Positions 1-9,820 of a DNA stretch of 64,000 nt are shown piece after piece. Where the stretch lies: the NCBI GenBank assembly GCA_017308135.1, contig JAFKFM010000009.1:662934-726933 (forward strand). The letters are read 5' to 3'. The position numbers were made by a program, and so were the translations under genes. The DNA is from Alphaproteobacteria bacterium (GTDB lineage Bacteria; Pseudomonadota; Alphaproteobacteria; CACIAM-22H2). Every line of letters begins with the position of its first letter. The stretch's first letter is position 1. The notes under the pieces were generated by a model. That model made no database searches. It saw only the letters and a program-made list of their open reading frames with translations, and was not told where the DNA came from.

Positions 1-38
1 CGGCGCTCGGCCGAGTGGCGCTGACGCGCGCGTGAGGC

Positions 39-1844
39 TCAGTCGTCGCGCGCCTTGAGGGCCGCGAGGAACGCGCTTTGCGGAATTTCGACCTGGCCGA
101 ATTGCCGCATGCGCTTCTTGCCCTCTTTCTGCTTCTCGAGGAGCTTCTTCTTGCGCGACACGTCGCCGCCATAGCATTTGGCGAGCACGTCCTTGCGCAT
201 GGCCGAAATCGTTTCGCGCGCCACGATCTTGCCGCCGATCGCGGCCTGGATCGGGATCTGGAACAGCTGGCGCGGAATGAGATCCTTGAGCTTCACGCAC
301 AAGGCGCGGCCCCGGCTTTCGGCCTGCGTGCGATGCACGATGACCGAGAGCGCATCCACCGGCTCCGCGTTCACCAGGATCGACAAGCGCACGAGGTCGT
401 CCTCGCGATAGGCGGTCATCACGTAGTCGAACGACGCGTAGCCGCGCGACACGCTTTTCAAGCGGTCGTAGAAATCGAACACGACTTCGTTGAGCGGCAG
501 ATCGTAGACGATCATCGCGCGGTTCCCGACATAGGTCAGGTTCTGCTGAATGCCGCGCCGGTCCTGGCACAGCTTCAACACCGAGCCGAGATGCTCGTCG
601 GGCACGAGGATCGTCGCCTTGATGCGCGGCTCCTCGATATGGTCGATATAGACGGCGTCCGGCATGTCGGCGGGGTTGTGCATTTCCTGCACCGACCCGT
701 CCTTCATATGGATGCGGTAGACGACCGACGGCGCCGTCGCGATCAGATCGAGATCGAATTCGCGCGACAAGCGCTCCTGAATGATCTCGAGATGCAGCAA
801 ACCCAAAAATCCGCAGCGGAAGCCGAAGCCCAGCGCCGCCGAGCTTTCCGGCTCGTAATGGAACGAGGCGTCGTTGAGCCGCAGCTTGCCCAGGCTCTCG
901 CGCAAATGTTCGAACTCGGCCGGATCGACCGGGAAGAGCCCGCACCACACCACCGGCAGCGACGGCTTGAAGCCCGGCAGCGGTTCCGCCGCCTGGCGCT
1001 TTTCCTCGGTGATCGTGTCGCCCACGCCGACATCGGCGACCGCCTTGATGCCCGCGGTGATGTAGCCGACTTCGCCCGGCCCCAGCTCGGCCACTTCCTT
1101 GAGCTTGGGCGTGAACACGCCCACGCGCTCGACGTCGTAGGTGGCGGCCGCATTCATCATGCGGATCTTCATGCCCTTGGCGATGCGCCCGTCCTTGATG
1201 CGCACCAGCAGCACGACGCCGAGATAAAGATCGTACCACGCGTCGACCAGCAGCGCCTTCAAGGGCGACGCGATCTCGCCCTTGGGTGCAGGCAGACGCT
1301 GCACCAACGCTTCGAGCACGAGGTCGATATTGAGCCCGGTCTTGGCCGAGATGGGCACGGCCTCCGATGCGTCGAGGCCGATCACGTCTTCAATCTGCTT
1401 CTTGATGCGCTCGGGATCGGCGGCGGGCAGATCGATCTTGTTGAGCACGGGCACGATCTCGTGGCCCGCATCCAGCGCTTGATAGACGTTGGCGAGCGTT
1501 TGCGCTTCGACACCCTGGCTCGCGTCGACGACCAGGATCGAGCCTTCGCACGCGGCGAGGCTGCGGCTCACCTCGTAGGCGAAGTCCACATGGCCGGGCG
1601 TGTCCATCAGGTTGAGGACGTAATCGGTGCCGTCCTTTGCCTTGTAATCGAGGCGCACGGTCTGCGCCTTAATGGTGATGCCGCGCTCGCGCTCGATATC
1701 CATCGAGTCGAGCATCTGCTCCTGCATGTCGCGCAGTTCGACAGCACCACAGAATTGGATCAAACGGTCGGCGAGCGTCGATTTGCCGTGATCGATATGC
1801 GCGACGATCGAGAAATTACGGATACGGGAAAGGTCGGTCGCCAT
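39..1844 (-). CDS. lepA: Elongation factor 4 (LepA), ribosomal back-translocating GTPase
   Basis: LepA binds ribosomes in the cytoplasm and uses GTP hydrolysis during initiation and stalled elongation. The N-terminal GTPase motifs are clear: AHIDHGKST (G1), DTPGH (G3) and NKID (G4). EF-G-like domains and the LepA-specific C-terminal region, ending in [19 protein letters not shown], follow. The length of about 600 residues is normal for the family. I start at the ATG giving [10 protein letters not shown], the family's usual N-terminus, rather than a TTG five codons upstream. It is transcribed toward the left edge and separated from the next gene on the same strand by about 135 bases, so it probably has its own promoter. 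Identification is secure. Confidence 0.97.
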   Translation of the reverse strand: MATDLSRIRNFSIVAHIDHGKSTLADRLIQFCGAVELRDMQEQMLDSMDIERERGITIKAQTVRLDYKAKDGTDYVLNLMDTPGHVDFAYEVSRSLAACEGSILVVDASQGVEAQTLANVYQALDAGHEIVPVLNKIDLPAADPERIKKQIEDVIGLDASEAVPISAKTGLNIDLVLEALVQRLPAPKGEIASPLKALLVDAWYDLYLGVVLLVRIKDGRIAKGMKIRMMNAAATYDVERVGVFTPKLKEVAELGPGEVGYITAGIKAVADVGVGDTITEEKRQAAEPLPGFKPSLPVVWCGLFPVDPAEFEHLRESLGKLRLNDASFHYEPESSAALGFGFRCGFLGLLHLEIIQERLSREFDLDLIATAPSVVYRIHMKDGSVQEMHNPADMPDAVYIDHIEEPRIKATILVPDEHLGSVLKLCQDRRGIQQNLTYVGNRAMIVYDLPLNEVVFDFYDRLKSVSRGYASFDYVMTAYREDDLVRLSILVNAEPVDALSVIVHRTQAESRGRALCVKLKDLIPRQLFQIPIQAAIGGKIVARETISAMRKDVLAKCYGGDVSRKKKLLEKQKEGKKRMRQFGQVEIPQSAFLAALKARDD

Positions 1845-1979
1845 GTGCCGGATATGCAATGCCTGAAAAGGACGGCGCGGGGCGCCATTCGCGCGTGCAA
1901 CATAGGGGGCGAATCGCCTTGTGGCAACGCCCCCTAAAGCACGGTCAAACAGGGGAAATTCGCCGCCCGGCGGGGCGGT

Positions 1980-2237
1980 TTAGCCGCCCTGGCCGTCCCG
2001 CCCCTTGATCGCGTCGATCAAGGCTTGGTTGCGCTTGTCGGCCTTGGCGCCGTTGACCACGAAGGCCGCGTGCAGCGCCGCGATCAGCCACAGCACGAAG
2101 CCGATGGTGAAGCCCAGGATGGTCAGCGCGAACACGATCGAGGCGATCCAGAGGATCAGATTGAAGATCCCCTGGAACGGCTTGCCGACCAGGAACAGTG
2201 CGAGCGGCGGCACGATCAACGCGACGAGATACAGCAT
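1980..2237 (-). CDS. YqaE/Pmp3-like small membrane protein
   Basis: This 85-residue protein has two hydrophobic segments. Residues about 2-28 hold the Pmp3-type PPLALFLVG signature and residues about 34-60 form a second helix. A charged tail, KADKRNQALIDAIKGRDGQGG, follows and is longer than in the shortest Pmp3 proteins. The family comprises proteolipids linked to membrane potential and salt or cold stress, mostly with unproven mechanism. The gene starts three bases after the pheT stop on the same strand, so it is probably read through from pheST. Family assignment is from the sequence pattern; its role here is inference. Confidence 0.75.
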   Translation of the reverse strand: MLYLVALIVPPLALFLVGKPFQGIFNLILWIASIVFALTILGFTIGFVLWLIAALHAAFVVNGAKADKRNQALIDAIKGRDGQGG

Positions 2238-2240
2238 GGC

Positions 2241-4640
2241 TTAGCTCCGGAGCGAGGCGCCCGTCGCCTTGGCGACGGCGGCGACGATTTTCTGCGCGAC
2301 GGCGTCGAGATCCTGTTCGGTCAGCGTGCGCTCCTGCGGCTGCAGACGCACGGCGATGGCGACGGATTTCTTGCCCTCGGGCACGCCCTTGCCTTGATAG
2401 ACGTCGAACACGCTGGCCGCTTGGATCAGCGTTTTGTCCGCCGATTTGGCGCTGCGCAGGATCGCATCGGCCGCGACGTTCGCGTCCACGACGAACGCGA
2501 AATCGCGCTCGACCGGCTGGAAGGCCGAGAGCTTCAGCGGCGGACGCTGGCGCCCGCCCTTCGCCTTCGGCGCGGGAATCGCGTCGAGGAAAATCTCGGC
2601 CGCGACGACCGGCGCTTCGAGGTCGAGCGCCTTGATCACATTCGGATGCAATTCGCCGAACCAGCCAAGCACGGTCTTGGGCCCGAGCTTGAGGGCACCC
2701 GAACGGCCGGGATGGAACCAAGCGGGCGCTTCGCGCGCCACCGCCACGTTCTCGACCGACAGGCCGAGCCCCTTCAACAGATCGAGCGCGTCGGCCTTCG
2801 CGTCGAACGCGTCGACCTTGCGCGCCCCGCCCGCCCAATGGCGCGGGCTGGCGTCGCCCGTGCGCACGATGCTGGCGACGATGCGCTGATCCTTCTCGCC
2901 GATGCCGTCGAAAATCGGACCGACTTCGAACAACGCGTTGTCGGGAACCCCTCGCGCCGCATTGCGGCCCGACGCGCTGGCGAGATTCGGCACGATCGAC
3001 GGACGCATGTAATCCAGATCGGCCGAGATCGGATTGGCGACTTCCAGCTCCGCCTTGCGCGGGGCGAAATGAATCGCCTGATCCTTGCGCATGAAGGAGA
3101 ACGTCACCGCTTCGTTGAGGCCGAGCCCGGCGAGGATGCGCTTGGCGTCGCGCACGCGACGTTGCGCGGGCGTCCAGGCGAGCGGCGGCATGGCGCCGTC
3201 GCGCGGCAGCGTCACCGCCGGGATCGCGTCGTAGCCGACGATGCGGCACACTTCCTCGACCAGATCGGCTTCGCCGACAACGTCGGCTCGCCACGGCGGC
3301 GGAATCACCTCGAAATCGTTGCCCTTGGCCGCAACCTTGAAGCCGAGATTTTCAAGGATTTCCTTCTGACGCGCCGGGGCGACTTCCAGCCCGCCGAGCG
3401 TCGCCACGCGCGTGCTGCGCAGCGTGTAGCTGCGCGTCGTATCGGGGATCGCGCCTGCGATCACCGGCGCGGAGGCTTCGCCGCCGCAAAGATCGAGGAT
3501 CATCTTCGTCGCGGCTTCCATGCCGTCGAGCACGAATGCCGGATCGAGACCGCGTTCGAAACGATAGCGCGCGTCGGACAGGATCTGATGATGGCGCCCG
3601 GTCATCGCGGTGCGGATCGGATCGAACAACGCGGTTTCGAGATAGACCTCGGTCGTGTCGAATTCGCAGCCCGTGCCCGAGCCGCCCATCACGCCGGCGA
3701 GCGAGATGACGCCGCTCTCGTCGCAGATCAGCGTTTCGCCGCCCGCCATCGTGTAGGTCTTGTTGTCCAGCGCCGCGAATTGCTCGCCGCCCTTGGCGGG
3801 CTTCAGCGCGATCTGGCCCTTCACCTTCTTCGCGTCGAACACGTGCAGCGGCCGGTTCAGATCGAAGGTGAAGAAATTGGTGATGTCGACCAGGATCGAA
3901 ATCGGGCGCAGGCCGATCGACGTCAAACGATCCTGCAGCCATTTCGGCGACGGGCCGTTTTTGACGCCCTTGAAATGACGGCCGACGAAAGCCGGGCAAG
4001 CGCCCGCTTCCAGCGCCGACAAATCGACCTTGATCGGCGATTCGTATTTGCCATCGACCTTGGGGGCGGTCCACGGCTTCAGCGTGCCGGCCCCGGCGGC
4101 GGCGAGATCGCGCGCAATACCACGGATACCCAGGCAATCGGCACGGTTGGGCGTGATCGCCACGTCGAACAGCGGATCGTCGAGGCCGAGCAGCGTCGCG
4201 AAGGGCACGCCGACGGGCGCGTCTTCCGGCATGTCGATAATGCCGGTGTGATCGTCGCCCAGGCCCATTTCGCGCATCGAGACGAGCATGCCGTTCGACG
4301 CTTGGCCGCGAATGGCGCCCGCTTTCAACAGCAAGCCCGTGCCCGGTACGGTGACGCCGGCGGGCGCGAACACGCCCTTCATGCCGGTGCGCGCATTGGG
4401 GGCGCCGCACACGACTTGCACCTTTTCTTTGCCGGTATCGACAAGGCAGACGCGCAAGCGATCGGCGTCGGGATGCGGCTTCGCCTCGATCACGTGGACG
4501 ACCTTGAACGGGGCGAGCGTTTCGGCCGGATTGGTGAGGCTTTCAAGCTCGAGCCCGATCGCCGTCACCTTCTCGGCGAGCTGTGCCGCCGTCAGGTTCG
4601 TGTCGAGATGGGTCTTGAGCCAAGACAGCGTGAATTTCAT
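2241..4640 (-). CDS. pheT: Phenylalanine-tRNA ligase beta subunit
   Basis: PheT is the large subunit of the alpha2-beta2 enzyme that charges tRNA-Phe. The 799-residue product starts [12 protein letters not shown]. It has the N-terminal tRNA-binding OB domain (about residues 40-150, with VVCGAPN), the B3/B4 editing and B5 regions, a catalytic-like core, and a C-terminal FDX-ACB anticodon-binding domain ([16 protein letters not shown], about 700-799). Its ATG overlaps the pheS stop as ATGA, so translation is coupled and subunit stoichiometry kept. The open frame extends upstream into pheS, but that part is not pheT. All expected domains are present and there is no sign of a frameshift. Confidence 0.97.
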   Translation of the reverse strand: MKFTLSWLKTHLDTNLTAAQLAEKVTAIGLELESLTNPAETLAPFKVVHVIEAKPHPDADRLRVCLVDTGKEKVQVVCGAPNARTGMKGVFAPAGVTVPGTGLLLKAGAIRGQASNGMLVSMREMGLGDDHTGIIDMPEDAPVGVPFATLLGLDDPLFDVAITPNRADCLGIRGIARDLAAAGAGTLKPWTAPKVDGKYESPIKVDLSALEAGACPAFVGRHFKGVKNGPSPKWLQDRLTSIGLRPISILVDITNFFTFDLNRPLHVFDAKKVKGQIALKPAKGGEQFAALDNKTYTMAGGETLICDESGVISLAGVMGGSGTGCEFDTTEVYLETALFDPIRTAMTGRHHQILSDARYRFERGLDPAFVLDGMEAATKMILDLCGGEASAPVIAGAIPDTTRSYTLRSTRVATLGGLEVAPARQKEILENLGFKVAAKGNDFEVIPPPWRADVVGEADLVEEVCRIVGYDAIPAVTLPRDGAMPPLAWTPAQRRVRDAKRILAGLGLNEAVTFSFMRKDQAIHFAPRKAELEVANPISADLDYMRPSIVPNLASASGRNAARGVPDNALFEVGPIFDGIGEKDQRIVASIVRTGDASPRHWAGGARKVDAFDAKADALDLLKGLGLSVENVAVAREAPAWFHPGRSGALKLGPKTVLGWFGELHPNVIKALDLEAPVVAAEIFLDAIPAPKAKGGRQRPPLKLSAFQPVERDFAFVVDANVAADAILRSAKSADKTLIQAASVFDVYQGKGVPEGKKSVAIAVRLQPQERTLTEQDLDAVAQKIVAAVAKATGASLRS

Positions 4641-5713
4641 CGGGCCAACCCTCCGGCCAGCGTGGGCACATCGGCGGGCGCGAAACCGTAATGGCGCAGC
4701 CAGCGCATATCGGCTTCGTAGAAGGTGCGCAGATCCGGAATGCCGTATTTCAGCATCGCCACGCGCTCGATCCCCATGCCGAAGGCGAAGCCTTGGTATT
4801 CCTCGGGATCGATGCCGCACATGGCCAGAACCTTCGGGTTCACCATGCCGCAGCCCAGGATTTCCAGCCAATCGTCGCCGACGCCGAGCTTCAATTCGCC
4901 GTTGCCGCGCGTGCAGGCGATATCCATTTCCGCCGACGGTTCGGTGAACGGGAAGTAGCTCGGGCGGAAACGATAGCGCAGATCGGGAATCTCGAAGAAG
5001 GCGCGCACGAAATCGACGAGGCAACCTTTCAGGTGGCCCATATGCGTCGACTTGTCGACGATCAGACCTTCGATCTGATGGAAATTCGGCGAGTGAGTGG
5101 CGTCCGAGTCAGACCGATACGTGCGCCCCGGCGCGATGATACGGATCGGCGGCTTCTGGCCCAGCATAGTGCGCACCTGCACGGGGCTCGTATGCGTGCG
5201 CAGCACGACATGCGACTCGCCCGGCTTGCCGGCGAGATAGAACGTGTCGTGCGCCTGGCGTGCGGGATGCTCGGGCGGAATATTGAGGCGCGTGAAGTTG
5301 TAGTCGTCGCTCTCGATATCCGGCCCTTCGGCGACGGCGAAGCCCATCTCGCCGAAGATCGCGACGAGTTCGTCGATCGTCTGGCTGATCGGATGGATGC
5401 GGCCTTCCTCGCGCGCGCGCGGCGGCAGCGTCACGTCGACCGTTTCTTGCGCCAACCGCGCGTCCAGCGCCGAGCCTTCCAGCGCGGCCTTACGCGCGTC
5501 GAGCTTCGCGGCGATCGCGTCCTTCAACACGTTGAAGGCCGCGCCGCGGGCTTTGCGCTCCTCCGGCGCGATCGTGCCGAGCGTTTTCATCAGCTCGGTC
5601 ACGCGGCCCTTCTTGCCCAGCGTTTCGACGCGCAAGGCTTCCAGGGCTTCGAGATTCGCGGCGGCGTCGATGCGCGCGGAAAGTTCGGTTTCGAGAGCGG
5701 CGAGATCGGTCAT
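4637..5713 (-). CDS. pheS: Phenylalanine-tRNA ligase alpha subunit
   Basis: PheS is the catalytic class II subunit that forms phenylalanyl-adenylate and aminoacylates tRNA-Phe with PheT. The 358-residue protein has an N-terminal coiled coil (about 1-90) and the class II core. Visible motifs include [16 protein letters not shown] (motif 2) and [16 protein letters not shown] (motif 3). I use the ATG giving [10 protein letters not shown]; the longer frame starts at a TTG six codons upstream, inside the terminator spacer. It lies downstream of rplT, and the hairpin at 5730-5763 would limit read-through from the ribosomal genes. Confidence 0.97.
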   Translation of the reverse strand: MTDLAALETELSARIDAAANLEALEALRVETLGKKGRVTELMKTLGTIAPEERKARGAAFNVLKDAIAAKLDARKAALEGSALDARLAQETVDVTLPPRAREEGRIHPISQTIDELVAIFGEMGFAVAEGPDIESDDYNFTRLNIPPEHPARQAHDTFYLAGKPGESHVVLRTHTSPVQVRTMLGQKPPIRIIAPGRTYRSDSDATHSPNFHQIEGLIVDKSTHMGHLKGCLVDFVRAFFEIPDLRYRFRPSYFPFTEPSAEMDIACTRGNGELKLGVGDDWLEILGCGMVNPKVLAMCGIDPEEYQGFAFGMGIERVAMLKYGIPDLRTFYEADMRWLRHYGFAPADVPTLAGGLAR

Positions 5714-5729
5714 GTCGGTTCCATCAAGC

Positions 5730-5763
5730 AAAAAGGGGGTCCGGCCGGTTAGGCCAGACCCCC
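5730..5763 (-). terminator. Intrinsic terminator/attenuator between rplT and pheS
   Basis: On the minus strand a GC-rich stem (GGGGGTC plus GGCC, each paired with its complement, loop about 5 bases) is followed by a TTTTTGCTT run. It lies after rplT and just before the pheS start, so it should cut or attenuate transcription from rpmI-rplT into pheST. Stem and T-run are seen directly; whether it is regulated is unknown. Confidence 0.85.
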
Positions 5764-5794
5764 TCTTCGGGTCGCTGAAGACGCTGAACGCGGC

Positions 5795-6148
5795 TTAGAG
5801 GGCGGCCTTGGCCTTTTCGACCAAGGCGCCAAAACCCGCGGGATCCGTCATCGCGATATTCGCCAGCACCTTGCGATCGACCTCGATCGCCGCCTTCTTC
5901 AGGCCGGCGACGAGCTTCGAATAGGTGAGGCCGTGTTCGCGCGCACCGGCGTTGATGCGCTGGATCCACAACGCGCGGAATTCGCGCTTCTTGTTGCGGC
6001 GATCGCGATAGGCGTATTGCAGGCCCTTCTCGACGCGCTCGAGCGCGGGACGGAAGGACGTGGAGCTGCGGCCGACATAACCCTTCGCGGCCTTCAGAAC
6101 TTTTTGGTGACGCGCACGCTGGGTGACGCCACGTTTGACGCGAGCCAT
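5795..6148 (-). CDS. rplT: 50S ribosomal protein L20
   Basis: L20 is a primary 23S rRNA-binding assembly protein of the large subunit. The 117-residue product has the usual N-terminus [19 protein letters not shown], the basic helix around [20 protein letters not shown], and a globular C-terminal domain. A strong Shine-Dalgarno AGGAG lies 7 bases before the ATG. It sits 23 bases downstream of rpmI in the conserved rpmI-rplT pair. In enterobacteria L20 represses this operon translationally; nothing here proves or excludes that. Confidence 0.97.
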   Translation of the reverse strand: MARVKRGVTQRARHQKVLKAAKGYVGRSSTSFRPALERVEKGLQYAYRDRRNKKREFRALWIQRINAGAREHGLTYSKLVAGLKKAAIEVDRKVLANIAMTDPAGFGALVEKAKAAL

Positions 6149-6171
6149 GGTTGCTCTCCTCTATCCGTCGA

Positions 6172-6372
6172 TCAAGCGTAGGGCAGGAAGAAGCGCTTCA
6201 CGCGCACTTCTTCGCCATGGGTCAGCACGAACGTGCCGCGCGCGGACCGCTTCATCTTCTGCGGGCGCTTGCGCAAGTTGTGGCGCTTGAACGAAACGGC
6301 GGCGAGCACCTTGCCGCTGCCAGTGACTTTGAACCGCTTCTTAGCGGCCGACTTGGTCTTCATCTTGGGCAT
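6172..6372 (-). CDS. rpmI: 50S ribosomal protein L35
   Basis: L35 is a small basic large-subunit protein. The 66-residue sequence begins [20 protein letters not shown] and contains [12 protein letters not shown], both family signatures. An AGGAG Shine-Dalgarno precedes the ATG by 6 bases. It is the first gene of the rpmI-rplT pair, served by the promoter at 6459-6487. infC, usually directly upstream, is separated here by an inverted cold-shock gene. Confidence 0.96.
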   Translation of the reverse strand: MPKMKTKSAAKKRFKVTGSGKVLAAVSFKRHNLRKRPQKMKRSARGTFVLTHGEEVRVKRFFLPYA

Positions 6373-6729
6373 TTTTGTCTCCTAATCGGAAGCGGTTGGG
6401 CATGCCCGGGCGCACTCCGACGGGAGGCGCCACAGCCGTGGCCGCTGTTAAGGCCGGGGGTTATACAAGGCCGCATCCGCCCTGGCAAGCGTGCCGCAAG
6501 GCGCTGTTCCGCAAGGGGTATTCAGAATCCACTTGCGGCCCGAGGGGGGCGCGTGGTTTGCTTTATACACGAACCCGAGATTTTGGCCTGCTTCGCAAGC
6601 GGCTGGCGCGGCCCCCGAAAAGGGGTCCCGTCCCTACCCTTACTAGCTTCCCCAAGAAATCCGGTCGTCGACGCGCTTGCTATGGGCAAGGTGCCCGTGT
6701 GCCGCGCGTCAAACCCAATGGAGGCCGGA
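6373..6729. other. Divergent intergenic region between rpmI and csp
   Basis: These 357 bases separate the rpmI start from the csp start. The rpmI promoter and leader are in the left third. The right part should hold the csp promoter and a long 5' leader, typical of cold-shock genes, but I see no convincing -35/-10 pair for it. No coding frame here looks real. Confidence 0.6.
6459..6487 (-). promoter_or_regulatory. Sigma70-type promoter for rpmI-rplT
   Basis: Read on the minus strand there is TTGCCA, a 17-base spacer, then TATAAC. Both hexamers are close to consensus with ideal spacing. The predicted transcript would start about 80 bases upstream of rpmI, leaving a leader long enough for control. 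This explains how rpmI-rplT is expressed although infC is cut off by the inverted csp gene and its terminator. Confidence 0.7.
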
Positions 6730-6933
6730 ATGGCTACGGGTAAAGTGAAGTGGTTCAACGCGACGAAGGGCTACGGTTTCATCGCGCCGGATGGCGGCGG
6801 GAAGGACGTGTTCGTTCACGTCACCGCGGTCGAGAAGGCCGGTCTGCGTGGCCTCAACGAAGGCCAGTCGGTGTCCTTCGAAATGTTGACCGAGCGCGGC
6901 AAGACCGCGGCGGGCAACCTGAAGGTCGTCTGA
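6730..6933 (+). CDS. Cold-shock domain protein (CspA family)
   Basis: This 67-residue single OB-fold protein binds single-stranded RNA or DNA and acts as an RNA chaperone. It has RNP1 (KGYGFIAP) and RNP2 (VFVHVTAV), and the start MATGKVKWFNATKGYG is standard. GGAGG sits 5 bases before this ATG, which decides it over an ATG four codons upstream. The gene is monocistronic, inverted between rpmI and infC, and ends at the bidirectional hairpin at 6971-7000. Several csp paralogues are usual in a genome, so I give no letter. Confidence 0.95.
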   Translation: MATGKVKWFNATKGYGFIAPDGGGKDVFVHVTAVEKAGLRGLNEGQSVSFEMLTERGKTAAGNLKVV

Positions 6934-6970
6934 TCCGACTTCGTTTCCGGCTTATGCCGTAAACGTGGAA

Positions 6971-7000
6971 ACGGGGTCCCTCGCGGGACCCCGTTTTCGT
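6971..7000. terminator. Bidirectional intrinsic terminator between csp and infC
   Basis: A perfect 10-bp stem (ACGGGGTCCC paired with GGGACCCCGT) has a 4-base loop TCGC. On the plus strand it runs into TTTTCGTTT, a good terminator for csp. On the minus strand it runs into GTTTCC, a weaker T-run that would still end infC transcripts. Confidence 0.85.
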
Positions 7001-7021
7001 TTGGGCCTTGTATTTGGCCGC

Positions 7022-7558
7022 TTACTTCGGTGCCACGACCATCGTCATCTGGCGGCCTTCCATGCGCGGATGGGCTTCGACCTTGGCGAGTTCGCCCAGA
7101 TCGGCCTTCAGGCGCTCGAGCAGCTTGTAGCCGAGTTCCTGGTGCACCATTTCGCGGCCGCGGAAGCGCAGCGTGACCTTGACCTTGTCGCCTTCCTCGA
7201 GGAACCGCACCATCGCGCGCTTCTTGACGTCGTAATCGTGATCGTCGATGCCCGGGCGCATCTTGATCTCTTTGATCTCGATGACCTTCTGCTTCTTGCG
7301 GGCCTCGTTGGCCTTCTTCTGCTGCTCGTATTTGAACTTGCCGAAATCGAGCAGCTTGCACACCGGCGGTTCGGCGTTGGGGCTCACCTCGACCACGTCG
7401 AGACCCGCATCCCACCCGGCTTGCAGCGCGTCGAATATGTTGAGGACTCCGAGCATCTCGCCCTCGCCGTCGATCAGACGGATTTCGGGGGACATGATCT
7501 CGTCGTTGACGCGCGGGCCCTCTTTGGCAGGCGGGGCATCCTGGGCGGGACGTGCGAT
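7022..7558 (-). CDS. infC: Translation initiation factor IF-3, with an ATC start codon
   Basis: IF-3 binds the 30S subunit, keeps subunits apart and proofreads start codons. The first ATG in frame (7495) would remove the conserved N-terminal GPRVNDEI segment. In frame upstream lies ATC GCA CGT CCC GCC, giving [20 protein letters not shown], with GAGGA about 5 bases before the ATC. An in-frame TAA stands six codons above it, with no ATG, GTG or TTG between. A rare ATC (or ATA) start is thus forced, giving 178 residues, the normal length. In other bacteria infC also starts at rare codons so that IF-3 represses its own translation. Both IF-3 domains are complete. Confidence 0.93.
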   Translation of the reverse strand: MARPAQDAPPAKEGPRVNDEIMSPEIRLIDGEGEMLGVLNIFDALQAGWDAGLDVVEVSPNAEPPVCKLLDFGKFKYEQQKKANEARKKQKVIEIKEIKMRPGIDDHDYDVKKRAMVRFLEEGDKVKVTLRFRGREMVHQELGYKLLERLKADLGELAKVEAHPRMEGRQMTMVVAPK

Positions 7559-7659
7559 GGGTATCCTCGTTCGTTAGGGCGGCGCGAAAACGTCGTTTTG
7601 GGACTCGCGTCCGCCGGGCCTGTGAAATCGGGGCGAATGTAAGGTTTGAGGCGGTCCTG

Positions 7660-8601
7660 TCAAGCCGCGCGCTTGAACAGAAGGCGCATCACTTCGTCCA
7701 CGCCCAGCCCTTCCAGGCTGTCCCGGCGCAGAATCGCGACCTCCCGCCCCCTTGGCGCGCACAAAGCGGGGTCGGAATCCGACCCGAACAGCACGATCGA
7801 CGGGCAGCCCGCCCCGGCGATCAGGTGCATGGGCCCGGTATCGTTGCCGATCGCCGCCCCGGCCTTGCGGGCGATGGCGACGATTTCGGCGAAGCTGGTT
7901 TGGCCGGTCAGGTCGCGCACGCGGGAACTCGCGGTGCGGATCGCCTTGCCCAACGCGGCCTCGCCCTTGCCGCCGATCACCACCGGATTGGCGTTATGCG
8001 CGGCCAATTCCTGGGCCAGCGCCGCGTATTTGGCGATCGGCCAGCGCTTCTTGGGCCGGGTCGGCGCCCCGCCGGGGACGAGCAGCACGAAAGGATCGGG
8101 CAGTTTGAACTTGGCGACATCGGCGTCGAGCCAGGAGAGATCGGGCGGCGGCACGTCCGCGATCCCCGCCATCGCCAATTGATCGCGCTGGCGGTCGATC
8201 GTGTGCATCGTGTCGCGCAACGGATTGGCATGGGGATGCGAGGCGCCGGGTGCGATGCCCGACCATTCGGGCCGCCGGCCCGGGCCCATCAGCCGATGAT
8301 AAAGGCTGGAGCGCGACGAGGTTTGCAGATCGTAGACGCGCTGGAACTGCCCCGCGCGCAGCAGCGAGCGCATGCCCAGCATGCCGATGATGTTCAGCTT
8401 ATGCGGGCGCGAATCGCGCCATACGCGATCGACGAAGGGGCAATTCTCGAACAACCCCGCATAAGCCGGGGCGGTCAGCAGAGTGATCTTGGCGTTGGGA
8501 TGGGCCTGGCGGATCGCCTTCATCGGCCCGAGCGCTTGGACCGCGTCGCCCAGCGCGCCGAGCTTGATGACCAGAATACGTTCGTACTCGGCCAGGTTCA
8601 T
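7660..8601 (-). CDS. Glycosyltransferase family 9 (ADP-heptose:LPS heptosyltransferase-like)
   Basis: This 313-residue protein is predicted to transfer a sugar, typically heptose, to the LPS core at the cytoplasmic face of the inner membrane. It starts MNLAEYERILVIKLGALGD, the N-terminal GT9 signature. The nucleotide-sugar loop PGGAPTRPKKRWP and the DTGPMHLIAGAGCPSIVLFG motif are present. Its ATG overlaps the stop of the GT4 gene as ATGA, so the two are co-translated and probably act in one pathway. The exact acceptor cannot be told from sequence. Confidence 0.85.
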   Translation of the reverse strand: MNLAEYERILVIKLGALGDAVQALGPMKAIRQAHPNAKITLLTAPAYAGLFENCPFVDRVWRDSRPHKLNIIGMLGMRSLLRAGQFQRVYDLQTSSRSSLYHRLMGPGRRPEWSGIAPGASHPHANPLRDTMHTIDRQRDQLAMAGIADVPPPDLSWLDADVAKFKLPDPFVLLVPGGAPTRPKKRWPIAKYAALAQELAAHNANPVVIGGKGEAALGKAIRTASSRVRDLTGQTSFAEIVAIARKAGAAIGNDTGPMHLIAGAGCPSIVLFGSDSDPALCAPRGREVAILRRDSLEGLGVDEVMRLLFKRAA

Positions 8602-9755
8602 CCGCCCCAAACCTCCGGCCGCGATTCGCGCAACACCTCCTCGTAAACGTCGAGGGTCGCCGCGCACATGCGTTCCTTGGTGAAGCGGTCGTTGATATTG
8701 GCGATGGCGTGGCCCGCCAGATCGTCGCGCGCGGCGGGGTCGAGGGCGAGCGCCCGCTTGAGCGCCTCGGCCAGATCGCCCGCATCGCCGGGCTTGAACA
8801 GCCAGCCGGTTTCGTTCGGCTTCAGAATTTCGGGCGCGCCGCCATGGTCGGGCGCCACGACCGGGCGGCCCATCGCCTGCGCTTCGGCCACCACGCGGCC
8901 GAACGCCTCGGGATCGGTCGAGGCCGAGACGACGACGTCCGACAACATATAGGCCGCCGCCATGTCGTTGCAGTGATCGACGATGCGCACGATGCCTTCG
9001 AGGCCGCGCTTGCGCACCAGCGCTTCCAATTCCTTGCGATAGGCATAGCGCCCCTGATCGGAGCCGACGAACAGCACGACGATGTCGCGCCGGCCGAGTT
9101 TCGCCGCCGCTTCGATCAGCAGCGTTTGGCCTTTCCAGCGCGTCAGGCGGCCGGGCAGCATCACCACGGGCAGGCCGTCGGGCAGGCGCCAATCGCGCGA
9201 AAGCTTGATCACACGCTCGGCCGACACGCGCGCCGGATCGAAGCGCGACACGTCCACGCCGCGATGGATGGTCCGCAGAATGGCGCCGGGCGTGCCGTAG
9301 TGCTTGGTCACATGGCGGGCGATGAAATCGGAGATCGCGATGACGCGCGCGCCCTTCGCCATGATCGAGTTGTACCAGCGCTTCAGCGGATTGCCGAAAT
9401 TATAGGTGCCGTGGAACGTGGTCATGAAGGGAATGCCGAGCTCGCGCGCGGCGGCGCGCGCGGACCACGCCGGCGCGCGGCTGCGCGCATGGATCAGATC
9501 CGCGCCATGCAGGCGCGCGACCTCGACCAAACGCGCCACGTTCCGGCGCAGCGTGATCGGGTTTTTCGAGCCCATCGGCAGCGTCACATGGATGCCGCCC
9601 GCGCGCTCGATCTCGCGCACCATCGGCCCGCCTTCGGAAACGACGATCGATTTCCACCCCGCCGCGACGATGGCGGCGGAAACGTCGGCGGCCCCGCGCT
9701 CCACCCCGCCGGTGACGAGGGCGGGCAGAACCTGCATGATGGTGGGCACGCGCAT
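8598..9755 (-). CDS. Glycosyltransferase family 4 (group 1), LPS-type
   Basis: This GT-B enzyme is likely in LPS core or surface polysaccharide synthesis. The N-terminal TIMQVLPALVTGGVERG is the usual acceptor-domain start. The C-terminal donor domain has PGRLTRWKGQ and the EX7E motif EAFGRVVAEAQ. I start at the ATG giving MRVPTIMQVLP (385 residues). An in-frame TTG at 9821 would add 22 proline- and glutamate-rich residues, but it shares a base with the ATG of the divergent hydrolase, so the inner ATG is more plausible. It is the first gene of a two-gene unit with the GT9 enzyme. Confidence 0.85.
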   Translation of the reverse strand: MRVPTIMQVLPALVTGGVERGAADVSAAIVAAGWKSIVVSEGGPMVREIERAGGIHVTLPMGSKNPITLRRNVARLVEVARLHGADLIHARSRAPAWSARAAARELGIPFMTTFHGTYNFGNPLKRWYNSIMAKGARVIAISDFIARHVTKHYGTPGAILRTIHRGVDVSRFDPARVSAERVIKLSRDWRLPDGLPVVMLPGRLTRWKGQTLLIEAAAKLGRRDIVVLFVGSDQGRYAYRKELEALVRKRGLEGIVRIVDHCNDMAAAYMLSDVVVSASTDPEAFGRVVAEAQAMGRPVVAPDHGGAPEILKPNETGWLFKPGDAGDLAEALKRALALDPAARDDLAGHAIANINDRFTKERMCAATLDVYEEVLRESRPEVWGG

Positions 9756-9820
9756 CGGCGGCGGGGGCGGCAAATCCGCCCCGTCAGCCTGCGCGACCGT
9801 TTCTTCCTGGTTCTGGTCCA

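Noticed and set aside
3..35. Possible 3' end of a plus-strand gene (frame ending TGA just before the lepA stop)
   Set aside because: Only ten codons are in the window; nothing to identify.
6522..6758. Minus-strand 78-codon frame between rpmI and csp
   Set aside because: Overlaps the csp start, no ribosome site, no recognisable protein pattern.
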